Source: Thalassotalea sp. LPB0316
GTDB lineage: Bacteria; Pseudomonadota; Gammaproteobacteria; Enterobacterales; Alteromonadaceae
Length of the DNA: 64,000 nt
Direction: 5' to 3'
Assembly: GCF_014898095.1 (NCBI RefSeq)
Contig: NZ_CP062946.1
Span: forward strand, 2,666,001 to 2,730,000
Shown here: one piece after another, positions 41,253 to 50,611 of the stretch
Numbering within the stretch: the stretch's first letter is position 1
Layout: each line of letters starts with the position of its first letter
The notes under the pieces: model-generated
What the model saw: only the letters and a program-made list of their open reading frames with translations
Database searches by the model: none
Told to the model about the DNA's origin: nothing
Program-made: the position numbers and the translations under genes

Positions 41253-42167
41253 ATGGAAAAATATCAGAACCTTTTAGTGGTCATTGACCCAACACAAGAA
41301 CGTCAAAAAGCACTTGAGCGTGCGATCGAGTTAGCTCATAAAAACAACGCTAAGATCACGGCATTCTTGTCGATATTTGATTTCTCCTATGAAATGACAA
41401 CCATGTTATCGAGTGATGAGCGCGAAACGATGCGAGGTTCGGTGATAGAGAGCAGAACACAGTGGATCAAAGATCTGATTGCAACGCTTGAAACCGATAA
41501 ATTAGTTATCGATATCAAGGTTGTTTGGCACAACCGTCCATTCGAAGCCATTTTAGAACAAGTTGAAAACGAAAATTTTGACCTAGTGATAAAAGGAACT
41601 CATGAGCACGACAAACTTAAAGCCGTTATTTTTACGCCAACCGACTGGCATATATTGCGCAAATGCCCTTGTCCTGTACTTTTGGTAAAAGAGCATTCAT
41701 GGCCGGAAAATGGCAATATTCTAGCCGCTATTAATGTCGGTAGCGACGAAGCTGAACACATCGCTTTAAATGACAAAATTACCGAAGAAGCCAAAAACTT
41801 AGCGCGTATTATCAACGCTAATGCTAACTTAGTTAATTCATTTCCGGGTACACCTGTTAATATCGCCATTGAAATACCCGAATTTAACGCGAACGAATAT
41901 AACGACAATGTAAAAAGTCATCATGTCCATGCCATGCAAGAACACGCTAAAAAGTTTGGTATTGATGAAGCCCATACGTATGTCAAAGAAGGATTGCCTG
42001 AAGATGTGATTGAAAGTATGGCTAAAGAGCTCGATGCTGAGTTAGTTATTCTAGGAACTATCGGCCGAACAGGCATCTCAGCTGCGCTCATTGGCAATAC
42101 TGCAGAGCATGTCATCGACCGATTAAATTGTGACGTTTTAGCACTTAAACCAGATGGTTTTAATTAA
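41253..42167 (+). CDS. uspE: Universal stress protein UspE (tandem Usp domains)
   Basis: A 304-aa cytosolic protein of two Usp domains (about residues 1-150 and 155-304). The second ends GTIGRTGISAALIGNTAEHV, the nucleotide-binding-like loop. UspE lies next to fnr in E. coli and many relatives, as here. I choose the ATG at 41253 (MEKYQNL); the 25 upstream residues from 41178 do not fit. A terminator follows. Confidence 0.94.
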   Translation: MEKYQNLLVVIDPTQERQKALERAIELAHKNNAKITAFLSIFDFSYEMTTMLSSDERETMRGSVIESRTQWIKDLIATLETDKLVIDIKVVWHNRPFEAILEQVENENFDLVIKGTHEHDKLKAVIFTPTDWHILRKCPCPVLLVKEHSWPENGNILAAINVGSDEAEHIALNDKITEEAKNLARIINANANLVNSFPGTPVNIAIEIPEFNANEYNDNVKSHHVHAMQEHAKKFGIDEAHTYVKEGLPEDVIESMAKELDAELVILGTIGRTGISAALIGNTAEHVIDRLNCDVLALKPDGFN

Positions 42168-42195
42168 TACCAAGTGAATCAAATATTTGATCACA

Positions 42196-42232
42196 AGCAG
42201 AAATATGTTCGCAGCGTATTTCTGCTTTTTTT
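42196..42232 (+). terminator. Terminator of uspE
   Basis: AGCAGAAATA (42196-42205) and TATTTCTGCT (42217-42226) around an 11-nt loop, followed by seven T residues. Confidence 0.92.
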
Positions 42233-42259
42233 GTTTTTTATTTCCCTGTTTTAATCGGG

Positions 42260-42265
42260 TATAAT
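42260..42265 (+). promoter_or_regulatory. Candidate -10 element for ttcA
   Basis: A perfect TATAAT followed by GCGCGCC, about 30 bp before the ttcA start. No good -35 is at the usual distance, because that position is a T-rich tract shared with the uspE terminator. Confidence 0.55.
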
Positions 42266-42295
42266 GCGCGCCAAATTTCTCGGGTATTCCTATAA

Positions 42296-43210
42296 ATGAC
42301 TGAACTAACCGCTGTTGAAAAAACACAATTAACTAAGTTAGAAAAAAAGCTACGCCGCAATGTCGGGCAAGCTATTGCACAATATAATATGATCGAAGAT
42401 GGCGATCGCATTATGGTGTGTTTATCCGGTGGTAAAGACAGTTATGCCCTGCTTGCCATTTTAATGATTTTACAAAAGCAAGCGCCAATTAACTTTTCAC
42501 TAGTGGCGGTCAACCTTGATCAAAAGCAGCCTGGTTTTCCAGAACATGTTTTACCCCAATATTTAGAGAGCTTGGGGGTTGAGTACAAAATAGTTGAAGA
42601 AGACACCTATGGCATAGTAAAAGAAAAGATCCCAGAAGGTAAAACGACTTGTAGTTTGTGTTCTCGTTTACGCCGTGCCGTACTTTATAAAACAGCTAAA
42701 GCTTTAGGTGCAACTAAAGTGGCGTTAGGACATCACAGAGATGACATGATAGAAACCATGATGCTAAATATGTTCTACGGCGGCAAATTAAAATCGATGC
42801 CACCTAAACTGGTATCTGATAATGGTGAGCACGTGGTTATTCGCCCTTTAGCGTTTTGTAAAGAAAGTGAGTTGATCCAATACAGTGAATTAAAGAAATT
42901 TCCAATTATTCCATGCAACTTGTGTGGCTCTCAACCCAATTTACAGCGCCAGAATATCAAACAAATGCTCAATGATTGGCATGATAAATTTCCCGGTCGA
43001 ATTGAGTCCATGTTCACGGCAATGCAAAACATCGTACCTTCTCACCTTTGCGACAGTGAATTGTTCGACTTTAAATCAATGAGTACAGACTCTGAGATTG
43101 TTGATGGCGGAGATATCGCATTCGACGAGCCAGAAATAGCCCAACAAAGCGTTGAGCAATCGTTAAATTCAAACGAGTTACAGCAAGTCAACATCATTAA
43201 TATCAGCTAG
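42296..43210 (+). CDS. ttcA: tRNA 2-thiocytidine(32) synthetase TtcA
   Basis: A 304-aa PP-loop ATPase that thiolates cytidine 32 of several tRNAs using an Fe-S cluster. The PP-loop SGGKDS is at residues 44-49. CSLC and CNLC are the two conserved CxxC pairs, and [14 protein letters not shown] is intact. The C-terminal about 30 residues are a variable acidic tail. It follows uspE as in related genomes. Confidence 0.95.
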   Translation: MTELTAVEKTQLTKLEKKLRRNVGQAIAQYNMIEDGDRIMVCLSGGKDSYALLAILMILQKQAPINFSLVAVNLDQKQPGFPEHVLPQYLESLGVEYKIVEEDTYGIVKEKIPEGKTTCSLCSRLRRAVLYKTAKALGATKVALGHHRDDMIETMMLNMFYGGKLKSMPPKLVSDNGEHVVIRPLAFCKESELIQYSELKKFPIIPCNLCGSQPNLQRQNIKQMLNDWHDKFPGRIESMFTAMQNIVPSHLCDSELFDFKSMSTDSEIVDGGDIAFDEPEIAQQSVEQSLNSNELQQVNIINIS

Positions 43211-43261
43211 TTGAACGACAACTAGCTTTTTATAACCCACACAATCAAACGGAATAAGTAC

Positions 43262-44554
43262 ATGCTTGAACAATGGTTTCAACTAAAGGCACACAATACC
43301 AATTTTAAAAAAGAAGTTATTGCCGGTATTACCACTTTTCTCACCATGGCTTATATCATCTTTATCAACCCTGCGATGCTTGCTGACGCCGGAATGGATA
43401 GAGATGCCGTGTTTGTTGCAACCTGTTTAGCTGCCGCTATTGGTTGTTTTATTATGGGATTTGTCGCCAATTATCCTATCGCACTTGCTCCGGGTATGGG
43501 GTTAAATGCCTTTTTCACCTATACCGTAGTCCTTGATATGGGCTATAGCTGGCAGGTTGCGCTTGGTGGCGTATTCTTTTCTGGTCTCATCTTTATCCTA
43601 TTAAGTCTTTTTAACATTCGCGAATGGATAATTAACTCAATACCGCAGTCATTGCGCTTTGGTATTGCTGCAGGTATCGGCCTATTTTTGGCGTTTATCG
43701 CGTTAAAAAATGCTGGTTTTATCGTTGATAACCCGGCGACACTTGTAACTTTAGGCGACATTACTGCGGTAGAACCTGTGCTCGCGGCTATTGGTCTATT
43801 CTTAATTGTTGGCCTGGTAAAGCGCGGTATTAACGGCGCTGTGATGTTGTCAATTTTAGTGATTACTGCAATTGCGATTTTGATTGGTAAGGTGCAATAC
43901 GACGGTATTGTATCGATGCCACCAAGCTTAGCACCGACATTTATGCAGTTAGATATTAGCGGTGCTTTTGAGGTCGGCATGATCAGCGTTGTCTTTGCTT
44001 TTTTATTCGTTGATTTATTCGATACATCGGGCACCCTTATTGCGGTTGCACAACGCGGTAACTTACTCGCTGAAGATGGCACTTTACCAAGGTTAGGAAA
44101 AGCATTACTGGCAGATTCAAGTGCAACCGTAGCCGGTTCAATGCTTGGCACCTCAACGACAACAAGTTATGTCGAAAGCACTGCTGGTGTTGCTGCAGGT
44201 GGTCGTACAGGATTAACCGCTATTACCGTTGGCGTGCTATTTTTATTGTCTTTATTTTTCTCGCCACTCGCTGGCATCATTCCAGCTTACGCGACTTCAG
44301 GCCCTTTATTTTATGTGGCAGTGTTAATGTTAGCTGGCTTAGTTAATATCCATTGGGATGATTTATCAGAAGCCGTCCCCGTAGCGGTTATATGTATAAC
44401 TATGCCATTAACATTTTCAATCGCTCACGGCATTGCTTTTGGCTTTATATCTTATGTTTTAGTGAGAATTTTTAGTGGTGAGTTTAAATCTCTCAACCTA
44501 AGTGTGCTATTTTTAGCAATATTGTTTGTTTTAAAGTTCGCTTTCTTTGGGTAA
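43262..44554 (+). CDS. NCS2-family purine permease (AzgA-like)
   Basis: A 430-aa inner-membrane transporter with about thirteen hydrophobic segments. The AzgA subgroup is indicated by EVIAGITTFLTMAYIIFINP, YPIALAPGMGLNAFFTY, FVDLFDTSGTLIAVAQRG and GTSTTTSYVESTAGVAAGGR. These proteins import adenine, guanine or hypoxanthine with protons. The next gene, a Tsx-like porin, starts 5 bp downstream, so the pair forms an uptake route across both membranes. Confidence 0.94.
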   Translation: MLEQWFQLKAHNTNFKKEVIAGITTFLTMAYIIFINPAMLADAGMDRDAVFVATCLAAAIGCFIMGFVANYPIALAPGMGLNAFFTYTVVLDMGYSWQVALGGVFFSGLIFILLSLFNIREWIINSIPQSLRFGIAAGIGLFLAFIALKNAGFIVDNPATLVTLGDITAVEPVLAAIGLFLIVGLVKRGINGAVMLSILVITAIAILIGKVQYDGIVSMPPSLAPTFMQLDISGAFEVGMISVVFAFLFVDLFDTSGTLIAVAQRGNLLAEDGTLPRLGKALLADSSATVAGSMLGTSTTTSYVESTAGVAAGGRTGLTAITVGVLFLLSLFFSPLAGIIPAYATSGPLFYVAVLMLAGLVNIHWDDLSEAVPVAVICITMPLTFSIAHGIAFGFISYVLVRIFSGEFKSLNLSVLFLAILFVLKFAFFG

Positions 44555-44559
44555 TAGCC

Positions 44560-45315
44560 ATGAAACATTTTACAACAAGTATCATTGCTCTATCCCTGCC
44601 ACTCGCTTTTATCGGTAATGCAGGCGCACAGACCCTATGGAGTAAAAACAGCTTTAGTTATTTAAAAAACACTTCAGACTTTGAGGTACTAACTAATGAC
44701 ACGGTTAACGTTTTTACTTTCGAACACGCCTCTGGCCACAATTGGGGCGATCTATTTATGTTTGCGGATCGCACCCTTGCAAAAGCTGATAATGACAATG
44801 TTGAATTTAAAGGGACATATGGCGAAGTATCACCTCGCCTAAGCTTAAGCTATTTATTGGATCAACCTGTTGCCTTGAGTTTCATTCAAGACACGTTTTT
44901 AGCGGCCAATATTGAGCACTCATCAAATACCTTTGGCAGTTTTGATAACGTTTTACTCGGGATAGGAACTAACTTAGCGATTCCACACTTCAAATTTGTC
45001 CAAGCTAATGTTTATTATGCGAATAACGACAACACCGACAACGATTACCAGCTGACCATGGTTTGGGGCTATGACTTTCCATCTCTCGATCATAAAATCA
45101 CTTTTAATGGCTTTTTTGATTGGTCAAGCGCGGCAGATGATCACAAAGCTGAATTTCACTTTAATCCTCAATTATTGGTTGATGTTGGTCATTACTTTGA
45201 GAACAGCGACCACGTCCAAGTGGGTATAGAATATTCTTTTTGGCACAATAAATACGGTATCAGTGGTCTCGACAACGAAAGTGTCGTTAGCGCGATGATC
45301 AAACTAACACTATAA
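44560..45315 (+). CDS. Tsx-like nucleoside-specific outer-membrane channel
   Basis: A 251-aa protein with a signal peptide (cut after GNAGA) and alternating beta strands ending in an aromatic/hydrophobic strand (VVSAMIKLTL). WSKNSFSYLKN, FEHASGHNWGDLFMFADRT and EFHFNPQLLVDVG match the Tsx/OmpK family. It should form a beta-barrel for nucleosides in the outer membrane. The preceding permease gene supports a purine or nucleoside role. Confidence 0.9.
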   Translation: MKHFTTSIIALSLPLAFIGNAGAQTLWSKNSFSYLKNTSDFEVLTNDTVNVFTFEHASGHNWGDLFMFADRTLAKADNDNVEFKGTYGEVSPRLSLSYLLDQPVALSFIQDTFLAANIEHSSNTFGSFDNVLLGIGTNLAIPHFKFVQANVYYANNDNTDNDYQLTMVWGYDFPSLDHKITFNGFFDWSSAADDHKAEFHFNPQLLVDVGHYFENSDHVQVGIEYSFWHNKYGISGLDNESVVSAMIKLTL

Positions 45316-45335
45316 ATAACTATGGTGAGAAATAA

Positions 45336-46202
45336 CTATGGCGCGGTTTGTTCGCCATCGAAGAAGGCTTGATTATGTCTGAGCATATCAGTTAACTCGA
45401 GAACATAATCACTGCCCCGCTCTGAATAAGGCAATAAACCCGTTGCGAGGATTTCAGCTTTCAATGGCTGATTAGATGCTCTTAGTTGTTGGCGAATACT
45501 GCGAAAAACTCGATAGGCATTATTGGTATTAAGGTTGCGTAAATACGCCTTAACCGACTGCTCTAGCGTATCATAAACGGCCACTTCATGGGTCATACCC
45601 TCAGTCCTTGAGCTAGGCACCATACCGCAACCTTCTTTATAGCACCACATGCCAAATAGATTTAGTCCTTCGCGAGCGAACCTCGACGTTCCCCAAGCCG
45701 ATTCATTGGCTCCTTGAACTAACACAAGTTCAACAGGAACAATATCAACTCTAGACAATAACCTTTGAATTTGTAGCATTGGCGAATCCACGCCTTTAAC
45801 GCGATATTCTCTCGCTAGCCTATTAAGCCATTGAATTTCTTCTTCTGTTAAAACCTCTTCCAAGCCAAGCTTTTCTTCTAGTTTTATCAGCTGCTTTCTA
45901 TTCGCTAAAATTTTGCTGTTTTGCTTTACGACAACCGGCCGAAGGTAGTTAAAAAACTTAGCTTTTTTTCGCTTTACACTTTTGTACTTTGCAAAGTTTG
46001 GTACTTTGCTGGTAACGGATGCTGGCTCCGTTACCAAGCTGTTAGATGAGTTACTGTCAACCTTAGGTAATTGTGTTGACGCAACCGATTTTTCCGTTTT
46101 AGCAGGCACTTGAGTAGTTGGCGTATACGTTTTGGTAAACGGATAAGCTAACATAACGCTGATTGTCGCGACAGCAAGTGCCGTAATGCTAAACTTTTTC
46201 AT
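45336..46202 (-). CDS. Bax-like glucosaminidase-domain protein
   Basis: A 288-aa exported protein with an N-terminal membrane or signal segment (about residues 5-22) and a Ser/Thr/Pro-rich linker. The C-terminal glucosaminidase domain has VLVQGANESAWGTSRFAREG with the catalytic glutamate, NLFGMWCY, and YLRNLNTNNAYRVFR. It probably cleaves peptidoglycan, as Bax proteins are thought to. It starts directly after the stop of the upstream membrane protein gene. Confidence 0.9.
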   Translation of the reverse strand: MKKFSITALAVATISVMLAYPFTKTYTPTTQVPAKTEKSVASTQLPKVDSNSSNSLVTEPASVTSKVPNFAKYKSVKRKKAKFFNYLRPVVVKQNSKILANRKQLIKLEEKLGLEEVLTEEEIQWLNRLAREYRVKGVDSPMLQIQRLLSRVDIVPVELVLVQGANESAWGTSRFAREGLNLFGMWCYKEGCGMVPSSRTEGMTHEVAVYDTLEQSVKAYLRNLNTNNAYRVFRSIRQQLRASNQPLKAEILATGLLPYSERGSDYVLELTDMLRHNQAFFDGEQTAP

Positions 46203-47006
46203 CTACGCGTCAAAGGTTCCTGAGCTATCAGTTGAATTAATAGATGGTGCCGACTCGGCATTTAATGTCATGCCATATATCTCGCGATATAAAACACCTT
46301 TCGCGTGAAAATATAATGGCGCTAAATAGCTTAAACAGAAAATAAACAAGGCTAAAGCAAAAAACGTTGCAACACCAGTGACTTGGCTTAATGGAATCAT
46401 GATCAGCACGAGTGCAAACGCCAACGGGACATAAACAGCAAAGATATTAAACCACTGGAATCTCATTACTTTTACTGACAAGACAATGGCTTGTAGCGGT
46501 GACAATTTCTTTTCAACGACAAGCGGTACAATCAAAGAAAAACAAACGGCTAAAAAAATACCTGGGACAATAAATAATTGTAAACCTAAGCCAACTAAAA
46601 CCGAACTTAATAACGCGGCAATCGCCACCCAACTACCACGTTTTAAAAAGGCAAATACTTGTTTTGATTCTGTTTTTAACCCAACAACTTGGAAAATCCC
46701 CATCATTTCAACACCGGCGAGAAACGGCCAAATTATAATGGTGACAGCTAAATTTAAAATCGACAAACGCTGTGGATCTTGATTAACCGCTTCAAGCCCA
46801 CCAAGTAGCTCAGCAAGCACCATGGTGGCGAAAACCCCGATCAATAATACGATAAGCAAGCCGCCGTTAATTGACGCTCTGTTTCGCAACGTGTTGCGCC
46901 ATGCTTCCATTAGCACTTGCTTCGGACTGATTTTATATTCCCCTTTCAAGGCTTGTTCAATGTTACCACCGATATGAACAACAGAAACTTTTTCCACTAA
47001 AAACAC
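46203..47006 (-). CDS. Multi-pass membrane protein of unknown function
   Basis: A 267-aa inner-membrane protein with about six hydrophobic segments, beginning after a cytosolic stretch (EALMEAW-type amphipathic helix near residue 35). The pattern GLGLQLFIVPGIFLAVCFSLIVPLVVEKKLSPLQAIVLS resembles the YciC/UPF0259 and related stress-associated membrane families (shown here only as a general resemblance). Its stop abuts the bax-like start (TAGATG), so the two are co-transcribed and may act at the envelope. Confidence 0.75.
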   Translation of the reverse strand: MFLVEKVSVVHIGGNIEQALKGEYKISPKQVLMEAWRNTLRNRASINGGLLIVLLIGVFATMVLAELLGGLEAVNQDPQRLSILNLAVTIIIWPFLAGVEMMGIFQVVGLKTESKQVFAFLKRGSWVAIAALLSSVLVGLGLQLFIVPGIFLAVCFSLIVPLVVEKKLSPLQAIVLSVKVMRFQWFNIFAVYVPLAFALVLIMIPLSQVTGVATFFALALFIFCLSYLAPLYFHAKGVLYREIYGMTLNAESAPSINSTDSSGTFDA

Positions 47007-47060
47007 CTTTTAAACGAACTTATTTTGATCATAACAAATAAATTGCCCCAACGATAATAG

Positions 47061-47708
47061 CTACAAACTACCGATAACTAACTCAATGGCAAGGATAAGT
47101 AACACTAAGCCCATGATTCTATCTAACCAATAGCCTTTAGTAATGATCCGATTTCGTATTCTTGGGTGACTCAATATCAGTGATAAAAAACTAAACCAAA
47201 GCCCTGTCGCAACCGCCATGTAGATACCATACAGTGCTTTAATTTGTGTCGGTGTTTCAAATGAAATCACCATTGAGAACAAACTAATAAAAAACAAGGT
47301 CGCTTTAACGTTAAGTGCGTTGATTAAAAAACCGGTTGAGAATGCTTTAAAGGGGCTCGGCGCAGACTGTTCTAGTTCAGCTTTGACTTGTTGATCTGAA
47401 TTGATTGCTCGCTCAGGTGGTTTCGCTCGTAAACCGTGCCAAGCAATGTAAAGAAAGTAACTCGCTGCGACATATTTTAAGCCAGTTAATAAACTCGGCG
47501 TTTTTGCTATCACTAAACCGATACCAACCAGTGAATATAAAACGTGCACTAAAATCCCAGTACCAATACCTGCACTGGTATATAACGCAGTTTTTCTCCC
47601 GTGTTGAATACTTTGCTTCAACACAACGGCAAAGTCTGGTCCTGGGCTTGCTACCGCGAGGAAATGAACCATCGCAATGATCATAAACTCTTGAATATAG
47701 TGCTCCAC
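47061..47708 (-). CDS. LysE/RhtB family amino-acid exporter
   Basis: A 215-aa membrane protein with six hydrophobic segments and the family motif VASPGPDFAVVLKQSIQHGRK near the N-terminus, followed by GTGILVHVLYSLVGIGL and KYVAASYFLYIAWHG. It starts with GTG at 47708, sharing one base with the DUF1415 stop (TAGTG), so translation is coupled. It is only distantly similar to the exporter at 31.7 kb. Confidence 0.9.
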   Translation of the reverse strand: MEHYIQEFMIIAMVHFLAVASPGPDFAVVLKQSIQHGRKTALYTSAGIGTGILVHVLYSLVGIGLVIAKTPSLLTGLKYVAASYFLYIAWHGLRAKPPERAINSDQQVKAELEQSAPSPFKAFSTGFLINALNVKATLFFISLFSMVISFETPTQIKALYGIYMAVATGLWFSFLSLILSHPRIRNRIITKGYWLDRIMGLVLLILAIELVIGSL

Positions 47709-48286
47709 TAGCTATCCTTTTCCGTTACGCCTTTTCCAACTACTAGGTATTGCTCGAAAAACTTAACGCCCTTTGCTCTCGCGAGTTGCATGTTATCCTC
47801 AGGAATTTGCTCAGGATTTTTATAAACACTAAGCACTTTAGCCATGCTATCTTCCCTAATAATATGCAACATTGGATATGGCGAACGATTAGTGTAGTTT
47901 TCAACATCATTCTCGCTTAAGCCATCAAAGCAATAATCAGGGTGAAAGCTCGCTAATTGGAATTGCCCTTCAAAACCTGCTTCGGCTAGGTATTGCTGAG
48001 CTAAATCGACTAGATCTAAGTAGTCCTCAAAGTCAGTAAACCCCTGAGGATATATCATCAATGAGGTTTCAATCTCAGGTGTTAGCACCATTTTATCGCA
48101 CTGTGTTAGTAGGTGATCAATCGCAGGTGTGATCTTTGTCGCATCATCAAGGCAATAAGCAATGGTATTGTTGAGCCATTCTTTTTTAGCAAACGGACAA
48201 AAATTTAGCCCAATAACAATATCGAGCAACCAGTTTTTTGTCGCATTTAAGACGTCATCGCGAGTTTGACAGGTATTTTTAGACAT
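47708..48286 (-). CDS. DUF1415 family protein
   Basis: A 192-aa soluble protein matching DUF1415: WLLDIVIGLNFCPFAKKEW, ETSLMIYPQGFTDFEDYLD, FQLASFHPDYCFDG and NRSPYPMLHIIRE. The function is not established. It lies 9 bp after the ABC exporter gene and is coupled to the LysE-type gene. Confidence 0.88.
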   Translation of the reverse strand: MSKNTCQTRDDVLNATKNWLLDIVIGLNFCPFAKKEWLNNTIAYCLDDATKITPAIDHLLTQCDKMVLTPEIETSLMIYPQGFTDFEDYLDLVDLAQQYLAEAGFEGQFQLASFHPDYCFDGLSENDVENYTNRSPYPMLHIIREDSMAKVLSVYKNPEQIPEDNMQLARAKGVKFFEQYLVVGKGVTEKDS

Positions 48287-48295
48287 AACCTAAGA

Positions 48296-50074
48296 CTAAG
48301 ATTTTTGTTGTAATTGCCACATTGAATAGTATCGACCTTGAGCGGCAATAAGTTCGCTGTGACTTCCTTTTTCGACAATTTTACCATCTAACATCACCAA
48401 AATGGTATCAGCATCTGTAATGGTTGATAAACGGTGAGCAATCACGATACTGGTTTTATTTTTAGCGACACTGCGAATGGCTTTTAAGATCTCTTGTTCA
48501 GCGTGGCTATCAAGCGCACTGGTTGCTTCATCAAAGATCCAGATTTCAGGATTTTTTAACAAGGTTCTAGCGATAGCGACGCGCTGTTTTTCGCCACCAG
48601 AAAGTTTTAATCCGCGCTCGCCCACTTGCGTATTCTCACCATCGGGTAACTTAGCAATAAGATCATCAAGATATGCCATACTAATGGCTTTGCGTACTTC
48701 GCTATCACTAGCGTGTGGACGGCCATACCGAACATTTTCGAATATAGTGTCGTTAAACAATACGGTATCTTGTGGCACGATACCTATGTGTTTGCGAAGT
48801 GAAAGCTGGGTGACATCAGTGATGTTTTGCTCATCAATGGTAATTGTTCCCCCATCAGTATCGTAAAAACGAAATAATAATTTAACGATGGTTGACTTAC
48901 CGGAGCCACTCTCACCAACGATAGCGACCTTTTGGCCTGCATTAACACTAAAACTCACGCCTTTAAGTACTTGACGATCATGGTGGTAGCCAAAGGTAAC
49001 GTTGTTAAATTCAATACCACTTTGCGAAATAGTTAAATCTGGTGCCTCTGGTTTATCGGTAATTTGTGGCTTTTTGTCGAGCAAACCAAACATGCCTTCG
49101 ATATTGGCTAATGATCCCTTAATTTCACGATAGACAAAACCAAGGAAATTAAGCGGCATGAACAGTTGCATCATAAAAGCATTGATCAAGACAAAGTCCC
49201 CTAACGTCATTTGCTCATTAGTTACTTGGTAAGCGGCAAGCGCAAGCATTGAGGTCATGGCGATAGCCACTATCGTTGCTTGCCCGCCATTTAAAGCAAA
49301 TAGTGACAGTCGATTTTGCGTTTTTGCTTTTTCCCATGTCGCAAGCTGCTCATCGTACATTTTCGCTTCGTAGGCTTCATTATTAAAAAATTTAACGGTT
49401 TCGTAGTTGAGTAAGCTGTCGATTGCACGCGTGTTAGAAGAAGAATCCGCTTTATTAGCCGCGCGAATAAAACCCGTTCGCCACTCAGTTGCATAAACCG
49501 TGTAGCTAATATAAATCGCGATAGATGTTGCGGTAATAGCGGCAAAACCCCAATGATAATTAATTAAAAACACCCCTATCACCATGATTATTTCCAAAAG
49601 CGTGGGCACAATATTAAAGACCATAAATCGCATTAAAAATGCAATACCAGAGTTACCGCGATCAATATCACGTGAAATACCGCCCGTTTGACGGTTAAGA
49701 TGAAAAGCTAACTCCAAGCTATGTAAATGTTCGAAAACTTTTAAACCAATACGGCGAATAGCGCGCTCAGTTACTCGGCCAAACAAAGTGTCGCGAATCT
49801 CACCAAACAGGACGACACTTAATCTGGCCAAGCCGTAAGCTGCCACTAAGCCAAATGGCACTAGCATGACTTTGTTTTCAACATTCTTATCTAGGGTATC
49901 AACAACGTCTTTTAGGACAAATGGCAAATAGACACTAGCGACTTTCGCTAAGATTAAACAGACAATCGCTAATGAAATCCGCCACTTAAATTCTAGTAAG
50001 TAGGGGTAAACTAGCTTTAAAACGTGCCAATTCAGTTTATTGACTTCGTGTTCGGGATAATTAGTTCGGCGCAT
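48296..50074 (-). CDS. ATM1-type ABC exporter (permease fused to ATPase)
   Basis: A 592-aa half-transporter: six membrane helices in residues 30-310, then an ATPase domain with Walker A GESGSGKST, signature LSGGEKQRVAIARTLL, Walker B WIFDEATSALD and the H-loop IAHRLST. The membrane part (LNYETVKFFNNEAYE, NGGQATIVAIAMT) places it in the HMT1/ATM1 group, which exports glutathione-linked compounds in other organisms. It heads a leftward operon with DUF1415 and LysE-type genes. Confidence 0.92.
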   Translation of the reverse strand: MRRTNYPEHEVNKLNWHVLKLVYPYLLEFKWRISLAIVCLILAKVASVYLPFVLKDVVDTLDKNVENKVMLVPFGLVAAYGLARLSVVLFGEIRDTLFGRVTERAIRRIGLKVFEHLHSLELAFHLNRQTGGISRDIDRGNSGIAFLMRFMVFNIVPTLLEIIMVIGVFLINYHWGFAAITATSIAIYISYTVYATEWRTGFIRAANKADSSSNTRAIDSLLNYETVKFFNNEAYEAKMYDEQLATWEKAKTQNRLSLFALNGGQATIVAIAMTSMLALAAYQVTNEQMTLGDFVLINAFMMQLFMPLNFLGFVYREIKGSLANIEGMFGLLDKKPQITDKPEAPDLTISQSGIEFNNVTFGYHHDRQVLKGVSFSVNAGQKVAIVGESGSGKSTIVKLLFRFYDTDGGTITIDEQNITDVTQLSLRKHIGIVPQDTVLFNDTIFENVRYGRPHASDSEVRKAISMAYLDDLIAKLPDGENTQVGERGLKLSGGEKQRVAIARTLLKNPEIWIFDEATSALDSHAEQEILKAIRSVAKNKTSIVIAHRLSTITDADTILVMLDGKIVEKGSHSELIAAQGRYYSMWQLQQKS

Positions 50075-50084
50075 AGGGTTATTA

Positions 50085-50230
50085 CGTTAGAAGGCTATAA
50101 CGCGTGAAGGCTGAAAAGTAAAACCTACACCCATTCATAGTCTTAAAGCAAAAATTATAAAAATATATATTAAAAAGAAATACAAGCTCTTACCTTCGAG
50201 CCTTCAAGCATTAAAGCCTTCAAGCCTAAG
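50085..50230. repeat. AAGGCT-type short repeat element
   Basis: AAGGCTATAACGC (50091-50103) recurs exactly at 54945-54957. A second GAAGGCT follows at once. At the far side AGCCTTCAAGC occurs twice (50199-50209, 50215-50225), giving a loosely palindromic element around an AT-rich centre. It lies between ihfA and the ABC exporter gene, both leftward. Confidence 0.5.
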
Positions 50231-50254
50231 ATCTTCTAGCTTTACAGCAAAGCA

Positions 50255-50282
50255 ATAAAAAGACCGCACAAAGCGGCCTTTT
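50255..50282 (-). terminator. Terminator of the pheS-pheT-ihfA operon
   Basis: On the minus strand AAAGGCCGC and GCGGTCTTT pair around TTTGT and run into a U-rich end (plus-strand span about 50255-50282), 36 bp after the ihfA stop. Confidence 0.9.
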
Positions 50283-50317
50283 ACAAAGGATTAAGAGCTA
50301 AACAAAGCTAAAATAAA

Positions 50318-50608
50318 CTATTTATTGCCGTCTTCAACGCGACTCTTTAACTTCTGGCCAGGTCTAAAGGTAACCACACGGCGAGCAGAAATTGGAATAT
50401 CTTCGCCTGTTTTTGGGTTACGACCCGGTCGTTCAGCTTTTTCTCGCAAATCAAAGTTGCCAAAACCTGAGAGCTTTACTTGCTCACCATCTTCAAGTGA
50501 TTGACGAATCTCTTCGAAAAAAACTTCAACGATATCTTTTGCGTCGCGTTTACTTAAACCGACTTTATTACACAGGTGTTCTGCCACTTCAGCTTTGGTT
50601 AGCGCCAT
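50318..50608 (-). CDS. ihfA: Integration host factor subunit alpha
   Basis: A 96-aa DNA-bending protein that pairs with IhfB. The DNA-binding arm is [23 protein letters not shown], with Pro at the tip that intercalates. [25 protein letters not shown] matches the HU/IHF core. It lies 3 bp after pheT in the conserved pheST-ihfA operon, which identifies it as alpha rather than beta. Confidence 0.97.
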   Translation of the reverse strand: MALTKAEVAEHLCNKVGLSKRDAKDIVEVFFEEIRQSLEDGEQVKLSGFGNFDLREKAERPGRNPKTGEDIPISARRVVTFRPGQKLKSRVEDGNK

Positions 50609-50611
50609 GGA

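Noticed and set aside
43543..44151. 202-codon open frame antisense to the purine permease
   Set aside because: A shadow of the hydrophobic coding strand, rich in Pro/Thr/Ile/Lys as such shadows are.
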